A stretch of DNA of 64,000 nucleotides from Enterobacteriaceae endosymbiont of Donacia marginata. GTDB taxonomy: Bacteria > Pseudomonadota > Gammaproteobacteria > Enterobacterales > Enterobacteriaceae. Shown here piece by piece: positions 1 to 11,023 of the stretch; position 1 is the first letter of the stretch, and every line of letters starts with the position of its first letter. The DNA lies in NCBI RefSeq assembly GCF_012567685.1, contig NZ_CP046184.1:2420-66419 (forward strand). The letters run 5' to 3'. The notes under the pieces were generated by a model. That model worked only from the letters and a program-made list of their open reading frames with translations. It was not told the DNA's origin and searched no databases. A program made the position numbers and the translations under genes.

Positions 1-20
1 AATTAATATTAAATTTATTT

Positions 21-2996
<2,976 letters not shown>

Positions 2997-3031
2997 ATTA
3001 TTAATTAATTATTTTATAGTTTAGTAAAATA

Positions 3032-3151
3032 TTCCTGGTATAAATAACGCAATGGTACCACCTGAATCCATTCCGAACTCAGAAGTGAAACGTTGTTGTG
3101 CCGATGGTAGTGTGAGGTTTACCTCATGTAAGAGTAGGTAAATACCAGGGA
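3032..3151 (+). rRNA. rrf: 5S ribosomal RNA
   Basis: About 120 nt aligned end to end with E. coli 5S rRNA, including CCGAACTCAGAAGTGAAACG at 3072-3091 and GCCGATGGTAGTGTG at 3101-3115. The terminal stem pairs TTCCTGGTAT at the 5' end with ATACCAGGGA at the 3' end. It follows 23S by 60 nt. No hairpin terminator is visible before murB, which starts 30 nt downstream. Confidence 0.97.
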
Positions 3152-3181
3152 TAATAATACAAGTAATTTATATTTCATATA

Positions 3182-4234
3182 ATGTATAAGAAAAAACTTT
3201 GTAAATATTCATTAAAAAAATTAAATACTTTTAATATAAATATTAATGCTAGTAAAATTGTACAAGTTAAAGAGTTAAAACAATTATGTTTAATATGGAA
3301 TAAATATAAAAAAAAAAAATTTCCTTGTATAATTTTAGGAGAAGGTAGTAATGTTTTATTTTTAAAAAATTTTTATGGTTTAGTTATTATTAATAGAATA
3401 AAAGGTATTTATCTAAGTGAATCTAAAAAATATTGGAATTTACATATAAATTCTGGAGAAAATTGGCATAAACTTGTAAAATTTACAATTAGAAAAAAAA
3501 TTTATGGTTTAGAAAATTTAGCATTAATCCCAGGGCGTGTTGGATCAGCACCAGTTCAAAATATTGGAGCTTATGGGGCTAGTATACAAAATTTTTGTGA
3601 ATATGTAGATATTATAAATCCTATCAATAAAAAAATTAAAAGAATTAATAAAAAAGAATGTAATTTTAGATATAGAGATAGTGTTTTTAAATATAATTAT
3701 AAAAATTATATAATTATTTCTGTAGGTCTATCTTTATCCAAAAATTGGATTCCAAATTTAGATTATCACGATTTAAAAAAATTAAAATATAATAATATTA
3801 CTCCTCAAATAATTTTTAATTATATTTGTAATCTTAGAAAACAAAAGATTCCCCATCCAAAAATTCATGGAAATGCAGGAAGTTTTTTTAAAAATCCAAT
3901 TATATCTCCTATATTAGGTTTTAAATTATTAAAAATATTTTCTGATATGCCTTTTACTTTAGAAAAAAATAATTTTAAATTATCTGCAGGATGGTTAATT
4001 GATAAATGTAAATTTAAAGGCTATAAAAGAAAAGGGGTAATGGTATATTCAAGACAATCTTTAATTATTATAAATAAATTTAATAATTCATCAGGAATAG
4101 ATATTTTAAAATTAGCTATAAAAATATATAATGCAGTTGGAAAAAAATTTGGAGTTTGGTTAGAACCAGAAATTAAAATTATAGGTAATTATGGGGAAAT
4201 AGATCCTTGTATTTTTTTTAAAAAAAATATATAA
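3182..4234 (+). CDS. murB: UDP-N-acetylenolpyruvoylglucosamine reductase MurB
   Basis: FAD-dependent cytosolic reductase that forms UDP-N-acetylmuramate, the second committed step of peptidoglycan precursor synthesis. The 350-residue product (E. coli 342) has the FAD-binding GEGSN at residues 53-57, PGRVGSAPVQNIGAYG at 117-132, FRYRDSVFK at 162-170, and GSFFKNP at 233-239, whose Ser is the family's proton donor. LEPEIKIIG near the C-terminus supplies the conserved Glu. It lies directly after the 5S gene as in E. coli rrnB-murB, but birA does not follow; the convergent aroQ does. A 12-A run at 3308-3319 lies in frame near codon 45. Confidence 0.97.
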   Translation: MYKKKLCKYSLKKLNTFNININASKIVQVKELKQLCLIWNKYKKKKFPCIILGEGSNVLFLKNFYGLVIINRIKGIYLSESKKYWNLHINSGENWHKLVKFTIRKKIYGLENLALIPGRVGSAPVQNIGAYGASIQNFCEYVDIINPINKKIKRINKKECNFRYRDSVFKYNYKNYIIISVGLSLSKNWIPNLDYHDLKKLKYNNITPQIIFNYICNLRKQKIPHPKIHGNAGSFFKNPIISPILGFKLLKIFSDMPFTLEKNNFKLSAGWLIDKCKFKGYKRKGVMVYSRQSLIIINKFNNSSGIDILKLAIKIYNAVGKKFGVWLEPEIKIIGNYGEIDPCIFFKKNI

Positions 4235-4259
4235 AGTAATTTTTTTACTAAAATTTATT

Positions 4260-4709
4260 TTAGATAAATAATCTTTTAAAAATTATTTTTAAAGCTAAAA
4301 CATAGCCATATGTACCTAATCCTAGAATAACTCCATGAGAAATATCTGAAAAAAATGATTTTTTTCTAAAAACTTCTCTTTTATATATATTTGTAATATG
4401 TACTTCTATAAAAGGAATATTTATTGCTAATAAAGTATCTCTTAAAGCAATACTAGTATGAGTAAAAGAGGCAGGATTAAAAATAATATAATTAAAATTA
4501 TTTTTATATTTAATTAAATAATTAATTAATTTATATTCTGCATTAGATTGAAAATGGCTTAATTTACAATTATTTTTTTTAGCTTTTTTAGTTAAAATAT
4601 TAATAATATCTTTTAAAGATTGTTTCCCATATATTTTAGTCTCTCTATTACCTAAAAGATCTAAATTTGGACCATTTAAAACTAAAATGTGATAATTTAT
4701 ATTTTTCAT
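4260..4709 (-). CDS. aroQ: Type II 3-dehydroquinate dehydratase AroQ
   Basis: Converts 3-dehydroquinate to 3-dehydroshikimate in the shikimate pathway; the family forms dodecamers. The 149-residue length is typical for type II. Seen motifs: LNGPNLDLLG at residues 11-20, the catalytic Tyr region KIYGK around 25-29, NPASFTHTSIALRD from 78, EVHITNIYKREVFR at 102-115, and a GVILGLGTYGY tail. E. coli K-12 uses the unrelated type I AroD. Other gamma-proteobacteria carry aroQ next to accBC, not far from mreB, so aroQ divergent from mreBCD looks like that ancestral order with the intervening genes removed. Confidence 0.95.
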   Translation of the reverse strand: MKNINYHILVLNGPNLDLLGNRETKIYGKQSLKDIINILTKKAKKNNCKLSHFQSNAEYKLINYLIKYKNNFNYIIFNPASFTHTSIALRDTLLAINIPFIEVHITNIYKREVFRKKSFFSDISHGVILGLGTYGYVLALKIIFKRLFI

Positions 4710-4900
4710 TATTATTTTATTAATATATATTTAATAGTTAAAATATCTTTAATACTATTATAGTAGTAAATATTTATTTTACAAAATAAATATATTTTTA
4801 AAAAATTTATTTATTTATAATAAATAATATATTTATTATGAATAAAATGATATTATTTATTATTAATATAAAGAACTATATTTAACTAAAATAACTATAA

Positions 4901-5971
<1,071 letters not shown>

Positions 5972-5999
5972 AATTATTATAAATTAAGATGATATATTT

Positions 6000-6821
6000 A
6001 TGAAATTAATTTTTAACAAAAAACCTATTTTTAAATTAAGAATAATTATTACTATAATAATTTCTATTATAATTATAATTACTGATATATATTCTAATTA
6101 TTTAATAGAATTAAGATATTCTATTAATAATAAAATTAGTCCAATTTATTTTTTTTTAAATAAACCATTTTATATATATAAAAATACATTAAATTATTTT
6201 ATAGAATATAATGTTTTAAAAAAAAAAAATAAATATTTATATAATAAAATATTAAAACAAAATATTGAATTATATAATTTACAAAAAATTAAATATGATA
6301 ATATTGATCTAAGAAATATTTTACAAATACCTATTTTAAAAGAAAAAAAAAGTATTTTAGCTGAAATAATACCTATGTATTTCCCTATAAATAGGGATGT
6401 ATTATTTATTAATAAAGGATTAAAAGATGGTGTAGTACCAGGAACAATAGTTCTTAATGATAAAGGTATTGTAGGACAAATAATAATAAATAATAATAAA
6501 AATAGTCAAGTTTCATTGATTTGTAATAAAAAAATTTTTTTACCAGTACAAATAAAAAATAGTGATATTAAATTTATAATTCACGGTAATGGATGTACAA
6601 AAAACTTACAGTCTGAATATATATCTACAGATATTATTCTTAATAAAGGAGATATATTAGTTACATCTGGATTAGATGAACAATATCCTATAGGATATCC
6701 AGTAGGTATTATAACTAGTATATTTTTTGATAAAAAAAAAAATTTTAATATAGTTTATGTAAAACCATTTTTACAAATAGAAAAAATAAAATATTTAATG
6801 TTATTAATAAATTCAAAATAA
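6000..6821 (+). CDS. mreC: Rod shape-determining protein MreC
   Basis: Periplasmic scaffold linking MreB and MreD to the wall-synthesis enzymes. It has one N-terminal membrane segment (about residues 13-36, almost all Ile/Thr), then a probable coiled coil (about 60-100, rich in Lys, Asn and Leu), then the beta-rich MreC domain with NKGLKDGVVPGTIV and KGDILVTSGLDEQYPIGYPVG. At 273 residues it is shorter than E. coli MreC (367); what is missing is the low-complexity C-terminal tail. The function is assigned from the domain order and the position between mreB and mreD. A 12-A in-frame run lies at 6218-6229. Confidence 0.93.
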   Translation: MKLIFNKKPIFKLRIIITIIISIIIIITDIYSNYLIELRYSINNKISPIYFFLNKPFYIYKNTLNYFIEYNVLKKKNKYLYNKILKQNIELYNLQKIKYDNIDLRNILQIPILKEKKSILAEIIPMYFPINRDVLFINKGLKDGVVPGTIVLNDKGIVGQIIINNNKNSQVSLICNKKIFLPVQIKNSDIKFIIHGNGCTKNLQSEYISTDIILNKGDILVTSGLDEQYPIGYPVGIITSIFFDKKKNFNIVYVKPFLQIEKIKYLMLLINSK

Positions 6822-6824
6822 AAT

Positions 6825-7307
6825 ATGAAAAATTATTTCTTAAGATTATTTATCTATACAACTTTTATAATATCATTATTTTTACAAATTTTATGTACTA
6901 AAAATAGTAATATTATTTTACAAATACCCTGGTTAATATTAATTTTAATTTATTGGGTTTTAAAATATCCATATGTAATTAATATTATTACAAGTTTTTT
7001 TATAGGATTATTAATTGATTTTTTTGCTAATTATATATTAGGAATACATAGTTTATTACTATGCATATTAACATATTTTTTATCATATAATTATATATTA
7101 ATAATAAATTTAAATATAATTTATAAATTTTTATTAATTATATATATTTCTTTCATAATTAATATTATTGTTTATTATATCAATAATATAAATTTTAATT
7201 ATCAAGAATTATTTTTACAAAGTATTATAAATAGTTTTATATGGATTATTATTTATTATAGTATGGAGAAGTTTTATTATAAATGTCAAAAATATTTTTT
7301 CTCATAA
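6825..7307 (+). CDS. mreD: Rod shape-determining protein MreD
   Basis: Integral inner-membrane partner of MreC in the elongasome. At 160 residues (E. coli 162) it is almost entirely hydrophobic, with about five to six predicted membrane segments, the first at residues 5-24. The segment around FFIGLLIDFFANYILGIHSL matches the family pattern GLLxDxxxxxxLGxH. It starts 3 nt after the mreC stop, so translation is probably coupled. A strong palindromic terminator overlaps its stop codon. Residue-level conservation is low, and the call rests on this motif, membrane topology, length and operon position. Confidence 0.88.
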   Translation: MKNYFLRLFIYTTFIISLFLQILCTKNSNIILQIPWLILILIYWVLKYPYVINIITSFFIGLLIDFFANYILGIHSLLLCILTYFLSYNYILIINLNIIYKFLLIIYISFIINIIVYYINNINFNYQELFLQSIINSFIWIIIYYSMEKFYYKCQKYFFS

Positions 7308-7345
7308 AACAAAACATTATCATTATAATGATAATGTTTTGTTTT
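7306..7345. terminator. Bidirectional terminator, perfect 40-nt palindrome
   Basis: The 40 nt from the last two bases of the mreD stop to 7345 are an exact palindrome. The left half starts AAAACAAAACATTATCATTA and the right half is its reverse complement, ending TTTTGTTTT. Either strand gives a stem of about 18 bp ending in a U-rich arm. It sits between convergent mreD and tusE and probably ends both transcripts. Confidence 0.88.
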
Positions 7346-7376
7346 AAATACTAAATTTAAATAAATTATTTTTTAT

Positions 7377-7667
7377 TTATAAACATATATTATTTTTTGG
7401 TAATCCAGCAATGTTTAAAGCTTGTTTTAAAATACCTTTAGGAAATAATTGAAAAAGTATAATACTATCCCAATGAATATCATTATATTTTTTTTTTAAA
7501 TAATTAATTAAGATACGTAAATTAGGGTTTATTTTATATTTAAAATATAAAAATCTTAATGTATATATTACTTTCCAATGATTTATAGTTAAAATAATAT
7601 CTTCTAAAGATGCAATTTGAATTGCTATTTTTTCATTCCATGAATCATTTTTTTTATATAAATACAT
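7377..7667 (-). CDS. tusE: Sulfurtransferase TusE (DsrC family)
   Basis: Terminal sulfur carrier of the Tus relay (TusA, TusBCD, TusE, MnmA), which makes 2-thiouridine at the wobble base of tRNAs for Lys, Glu and Gln. The 96-residue product (E. coli 109) has a family-like core, WNEKIAIQIASLEDIILT, then helices and a C-terminal GLPKNNICL whose penultimate Cys95 is the expected sulfur-accepting cysteine. It stands alone, convergent with mreD and separated from it by the palindromic terminator. tusA is present at 21576; tusBCD and mnmA are outside the window. Confidence 0.9.
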   Translation of the reverse strand: MYLYKKNDSWNEKIAIQIASLEDIILTINHWKVIYTLRFLYFKYKINPNLRILINYLKKKYNDIHWDSIILFQLFPKGILKQALNIAGLPKNNICL

Positions 7668-7720
7668 TTTTATGCTTTATTTTAAATAAAATCTGTTTTA
7701 ATAATTAAAATATTTTAAAT

Positions 7721-7805
7721 AGGAGGAAGAGAGATTCGAACTCTCGAATAGTTTCCTATTTCCGGTTTTCAAGACCGGTGCCTTCAACCACTCGGCCATT
7801 CCTCC
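7721..7805 (-). tRNA. tRNA-Ser (anticodon UGA)
   Basis: On the minus strand the gene folds as a class II tRNA: acceptor GGAGGAA paired with TTCCTCC, anticodon stem CCGGT/ACCGG around CTTGAAA (anticodon TGA), a long variable arm AATAG-GAAA-CTATT, and T arm GAGAG-TTCGAAT-CTCTC. The base at position 73 reads U, where E. coli tRNA-Ser has G. CCA is not encoded (the following bases are ATT). Confidence 0.96.
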
Positions 7806-7893
7806 AATATATATAACTATATATTATGTATATAATAATATATTTTATAAAACAATTAAAGTGAATATTTTAAATAATTAAATATCATAAAAT

Positions 7894-8781
7894 ATGAAAA
7901 ATAATAATTTTAAATTAGGTAATTTATATATTGTAGCTACCCCGATAGGTAATTATAATGATATAACTAAAAGAGCTTTAATTACCCTAAATAAAGTAGA
8001 TTATATTTTAGCTGAAGATACAAGAAAAATAGGAATATTATTAAAAAATTTTAATATAAAAAAAAAATTATATTCATATTATGAATATAATGAAAAAAAA
8101 AAAATAAAATTATTTTTAGAAAAAATTCAACAAGGATATAATATTGCATTAGTTTCAGATGCAGGAACCCCATTAATAAATGATCCAGGATATAGAATTA
8201 TTCAATTATGTCGTACACAATATGTTAATATAAAAATTATACCTATCCCAGGTCCATGTGCTGCTATTTTAGCATTATCTATATCAGGGTTACCAACAAA
8301 TAGATTTTGTTATGAAGGTTTTTTATCTAAAAAAAAAAATAAAAGAATTAAAAGATTACATGAATTAAAATTAGAAAATAGAACATTAATTTTTTACGAA
8401 TCAACACATAGAGTATTAAAATGTTTATATGATATAAAAAAAATTTTTGGGAAAGATCGATATATAGTCTTTATAAAAGAATTAACAAAAAAATGGGAAA
8501 ATATATATGGAAATAGTATATCTAATCTAATTAGATGGTTAAAATTAGATTTAAATAGATTAAAAGGAGAAATAGTATTAGTTATTAGTGGATATAAATC
8601 TTCTAATAATAATTATAAAATATCTTCTAAAGTAATTAGAACATTTTTAGAATTAAAAAAAGAATTATCAACAAAAAAAGCAATAAAAATAACTTCTGAT
8701 ATTTTTTCTATTAAAAAAAATTTATTATATAAATTTTATATAAAAAAAAATACTAATTATGATTCTAATAATGTAGAATAA
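7894..8781 (+). CDS. rsmI: 16S rRNA 2'-O-methyltransferase RsmI
   Basis: SAM-dependent enzyme that 2'-O-methylates C1402 of 16S rRNA in the decoding centre. At 295 residues (E. coli 286) it carries the tetrapyrrole-methylase-like fold motifs in order: LYIVATPIGNYNDIT near the N-terminus, ILAEDTR at about 47-53, SDAGTPLINDPGY near 90, PGPCAAILALSISGLPTNRF near 117-136, and IFYESTHRV near 170. A 12-A tract at 8093-8104 is in frame. It lies just upstream of rnpB on the same strand, with only 7 nt between the stop and the RNA 5' end, so any rnpB promoter must lie inside this gene. Confidence 0.97.
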   Translation: MKNNNFKLGNLYIVATPIGNYNDITKRALITLNKVDYILAEDTRKIGILLKNFNIKKKLYSYYEYNEKKKIKLFLEKIQQGYNIALVSDAGTPLINDPGYRIIQLCRTQYVNIKIIPIPGPCAAILALSISGLPTNRFCYEGFLSKKKNKRIKRLHELKLENRTLIFYESTHRVLKCLYDIKKIFGKDRYIVFIKELTKKWENIYGNSISNLIRWLKLDLNRLKGEIVLVISGYKSSNNNYKISSKVIRTFLELKKELSTKKAIKITSDIFSIKKNLLYKFYIKKNTNYDSNNVE

Positions 8782-8788
8782 TTATTCT

Positions 8789-9133
8789 AAAGTTAGTTAA
8801 AACAGTCGCTTTTATTAATTTCTGTAAAAGAGGAAAGTCCGGACTCCATAGGGTATGGTGCCAGATAATTACTGGGAAGTTTAAACTTACGAATAGTGCA
8901 ACAGAAAAAATACCGCCTTTTATTTATAATAAGGTAAGGGTGAAAAGGTATGGTAAAAGCATACCGGTATATTAGTAATAATATACGTCAATGTAAACTC
9001 CACCAGGAGCAAGGCTAAATAAGATTCGTATAACCCGTACTATGAATCTGGGTAAGCTGCTTGAAATAATAAGTGATTATTATTCTAGATAAATGACTGT
9101 TTCAGACAGAATCCGGCTTAAAAATTAACTTTA
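8789..9133 (+). ncRNA. rnpB: RNase P RNA (M1 RNA, type A)
   Basis: Catalytic RNA that removes 5' leaders from pre-tRNAs. Conserved blocks match E. coli M1 RNA in order: ACAGTCGC at 8802-8809, GAGGAAAGTCCGG at 8830-8842, GTGCAACAGA near 8897, GGTAAGGGTGAAAAGG near 8933, CCACCAGGAGCAAGGC at 9000-9015, GGGTAAGCTGCTTGA at 9050-9064 (contains the GGU that pairs with tRNA CCA), and GACAGAATCCGGCTTA near 9106. The ends pair (AAAGTTAGTT with AATTAACTTT). At about 345 nt it is shorter than the 377-nt E. coli RNA; P3 is cut down to the small hairpin at 8810-8829. Confidence 0.97.
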
Positions 9134-9140
9134 TATAAAT

Positions 9141-9175
9141 AAGCATAATTTCTTCTTTTAGAAGAAATTATGCTT
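9141..9175. terminator. Bidirectional terminator of rnpB and folD
   Basis: A perfect 16-bp stem (AAGCATAATTTCTTCT, loop TTT, AGAAGAAATTATGCTT) followed by T residues on the plus strand. It starts 8 nt after the RNase P RNA. The folD stop codon (9168-9170, minus strand) lies inside the right arm, so the hairpin overlaps the end of the convergent coding sequence. Confidence 0.9.
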
Positions 9176-10016
9176 TTTCATAAGCATATAAAATATTTTT
9201 CATTAAAATTGCTACTGTAATAGGTCCAACACCCCCAGGTACTGGGGTAATATAAGAAGCTCTTTGTTTTGCTAAATTAAAATCAATATCACCTACAATC
9301 TTATTTTCATTAATTTTATTAATCCCAACATCAATTACAATTGCCCCTACTTTAATCCAATCTCCTGGTATAAAGTTTGGTTTCCCAATAGCTACTATTA
9401 ATAAATCTGCATATTTTATATAATGATGTAAATCTTTTGTAAAACGATGTGTAATCGTAATAGTACATCTATTTAATAATAATTCCATAGCCATTGGTCG
9501 TCCAACTATATTAGAAGCTCCTACAATTACTGCATTAAGACCACATAGATTAATATTATAATATTTTAATATTTTTAATATTCCTAAAGAGGTACAAGGA
9601 CGTAATAAAGGAACTCTTTGACATAAACGTCCAATATTATAAGGATGAAAACCATCTACATCTTTTGATGGATGTATTGTTTCTAAAATTTTAATTATAT
9701 TTATTGTTTTAGGTAATGGTAACTGAACTAAAATACCATCAATATATTTATTTTTATTTAAAAAATTAATAACTTCAATTATTTTATTTTCATTGATATT
9801 TTTAGAAAAATTATATTTAGTATAAAAAATACCTAGTTTTTCACAAATTTTTAATTTATTTTTAATATAAATTTTTGATGCAGGATTATTCCCTATTAAA
9901 ATTACTCCTAAACCAGGTTTTCTTTTCTTATTTAAGAAAATATTTTTTATTTTTTTACGAATTTTAATATATATTTTTTCTGCAATAATATTGCCATTAA
10001 TAATTTTAGCATTCAT
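9168..10016 (-). CDS. folD: Bifunctional methylenetetrahydrofolate dehydrogenase/cyclohydrolase FolD
   Basis: NADP-dependent oxidation of 5,10-methylene-THF and hydrolysis to 10-formyl-THF, linking GlyA-derived one-carbon units to purine and formyl-Met synthesis. At 282 residues (E. coli 288) it has the substrate-site motif [16 protein letters not shown] with the catalytic Lys, [21 protein letters not shown], the dinucleotide-binding [15 protein letters not shown], and the C-terminal [18 protein letters not shown]. It is convergent with rnpB, and its last codons form part of the terminator hairpin. tRNA-Arg(UCU) lies upstream on the opposite strand; E. coli also keeps folD and argU in one region. 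Confidence 0.97.
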   Translation of the reverse strand: MNAKIINGNIIAEKIYIKIRKKIKNIFLNKKRKPGLGVILIGNNPASKIYIKNKLKICEKLGIFYTKYNFSKNINENKIIEVINFLNKNKYIDGILVQLPLPKTINIIKILETIHPSKDVDGFHPYNIGRLCQRVPLLRPCTSLGILKILKYYNINLCGLNAVIVGASNIVGRPMAMELLLNRCTITITHRFTKDLHHYIKYADLLIVAIGKPNFIPGDWIKVGAIVIDVGINKINENKIVGDIDFNLAKQRASYITPVPGGVGPITVAILMKNILYAYEKA

Positions 10017-10069
10017 TTTAAATTACTCATTTTGAAATAAAATTATTAATTAAAATTAATTTAATTAAT

Positions 10070-10098
10070 TTGAATATATATTATAATAATGATATGAT
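10070..10098 (+). promoter_or_regulatory. Probable sigma-70 promoter of tRNA-Arg(UCU)
   Basis: TTGAAT at 10070-10075, a 17-nt spacer, then TATGAT at 10093-10098. The predicted start is about 15 nt before the tRNA 5' end. The two boxes match the consensus at 5 of 6 positions each, but the whole region is A/T-rich, so chance matches are possible. Confidence 0.5.
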
Positions 10099-10121
10099 TA
10101 ATAAATCAAAATCATTATTTT

Positions 10122-10195
10122 GCGCTCTTAGCTCAGTAGGATAGAGCAATAGCCTTCTAAGCTATTTGTCACAGGTTCGAATCCTGTAGAGCGCA
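10122..10195 (+). tRNA. tRNA-Arg (anticodon UCU)
   Basis: Cloverleaf with acceptor GCGCTCT/AGAGCGC, D arm GCTCAGTAGGATAGAGC, anticodon loop CTTCTAA (TCT), T arm ACAGGTTCGAATCCTGT, and A at position 73. It reads AGA/AGG, which is likely the main Arg codon family in such an A-rich coding repertoire. CCA is not encoded. It corresponds to E. coli argU. Confidence 0.97.
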
Positions 10196-10724
10196 AAAAT
10201 ATTCAATAAAAATAATAACTTTATTATTAAATTTATTCAAAAATTTTATAAATAAATAAAATATTTAAATTAAAGTATTGTATTTTAAAATATCTCTTTA
10301 TTATTTATTTACATATAATATTTATATAACCAATAATATTGTGAATATTTTATAAAATTTTATTTAAAAAAAATTTATGTTTTTCATATTTTCATCAATA
10401 TTAAATTAATTATAAAAAATTAACTTTATTTAATAAGATTTCAATAAAATAAATTAAAATTATTTTCAGAAAAATAGTTGTAAATATAATTTTATAAATA
10501 TACTAATATAAATGATAAAGATAATAAAATTATCAAATAATAAGAATATAACCTTATTTTTACTCATAAGATAAATTTTATGAAAAAATTATATTTTAAT
10601 AGTATTAAAATCTTTAAAATATATATTTTAATAAATATAAAAAATAATATATTTATCTTTTTATCTTTATTTAAAATATTATTTACTAAGATAATTATTA
10701 TTTTTTGAATAATAAGTATTATTA
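10196..10724. other. 529-nt intergenic spacer, no gene recognised
   Basis: Almost pure A/T between tRNA-Arg(UCU) and tRNA-Lys. I see no reading frame resembling a known protein and no rRNA or tRNA motif. Small A/T hairpins follow the tRNA ends: AATAATAA-CT-TTATTATT at 10211-10228 after tRNA-Arg, AATAAG/CTTATT at about 10540-10559, and AATAATA-AG-TATTATT at about 10709-10724 next to tRNA-Lys. They may act as weak terminators. This is the longest gene-free stretch in the window and may be remnant DNA from deleted genes. Confidence 0.6.
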
Positions 10725-10797
10725 TGGGTCGTGCAGGATTTGAACCTGCGACCAATTGATTAAAAGTCAACTGCTCTACCAACTGAGCTAACGACCC
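10725..10797 (-). tRNA. tRNA-Lys (anticodon UUU)
   Basis: The minus-strand sequence is virtually identical to E. coli tRNA-Lys: GGGTCGTTAGCTCAGTTGG, anticodon loop CTTTTAA (TTT), GGTTCGAATCCTGC, A73. CCA is not encoded. It is downstream of tRNA-Val on the same strand, as in the E. coli valUXY-lysV cluster beside gltX. UUU is a target of Tus-dependent 2-thiolation. Confidence 0.98.
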
Positions 10798-10813
10798 CCA
10801 TTTATAAATTTTC

Positions 10814-10886
10814 TGGGTGATGACGGATTTGAACCGGCGGCCCCCTCCTTGTAAGGGAGGTACTCTACCAACTGAGCTAATCACCC
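10814..10886 (-). tRNA. tRNA-Val (anticodon UAC)
   Basis: The minus strand gives acceptor GGGTGAT/ATCACCC, anticodon loop CTTACAA (TAC) in a CCTCC/GGAGG stem, T arm GGCGGTTCAAATCC, and A73. It closely matches E. coli tRNA-Val and precedes tRNA-Lys by 16 nt, so the two are probably co-transcribed. CCA is not encoded. Confidence 0.97.
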
Positions 10887-10904
10887 AAAATATTATTCTT
10901 ATAT

Positions 10905-10932
10905 GCTATATTTTTTAATACTAAAATGTCAA
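10905..10932 (-). promoter_or_regulatory. Sigma-70 promoter of the tRNA-Val/tRNA-Lys operon
   Basis: On the minus strand, a perfect TTGACA (10927-10932), a 16-nt spacer, and TATAGC (10905-10910). The expected start is about 12 nt before the tRNA-Val 5' end. The perfect -35 box with 16-nt spacing is also seen at the tRNA-Ser(GCU) promoter. Confidence 0.72.
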
Positions 10933-11023
10933 TATTTTTATTAAAAATATTTAAAATAAAAATAAAATAATTTAAAATTATATAATAATATAAGAATATT
11001 AATCTATATAAAAATTATATTTT

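Noticed and set aside
10564-10884. 106-codon minus-strand frame
   Set aside because: It runs straight through the tRNA-Val and tRNA-Lys genes and ends in low-complexity A/T sequence.
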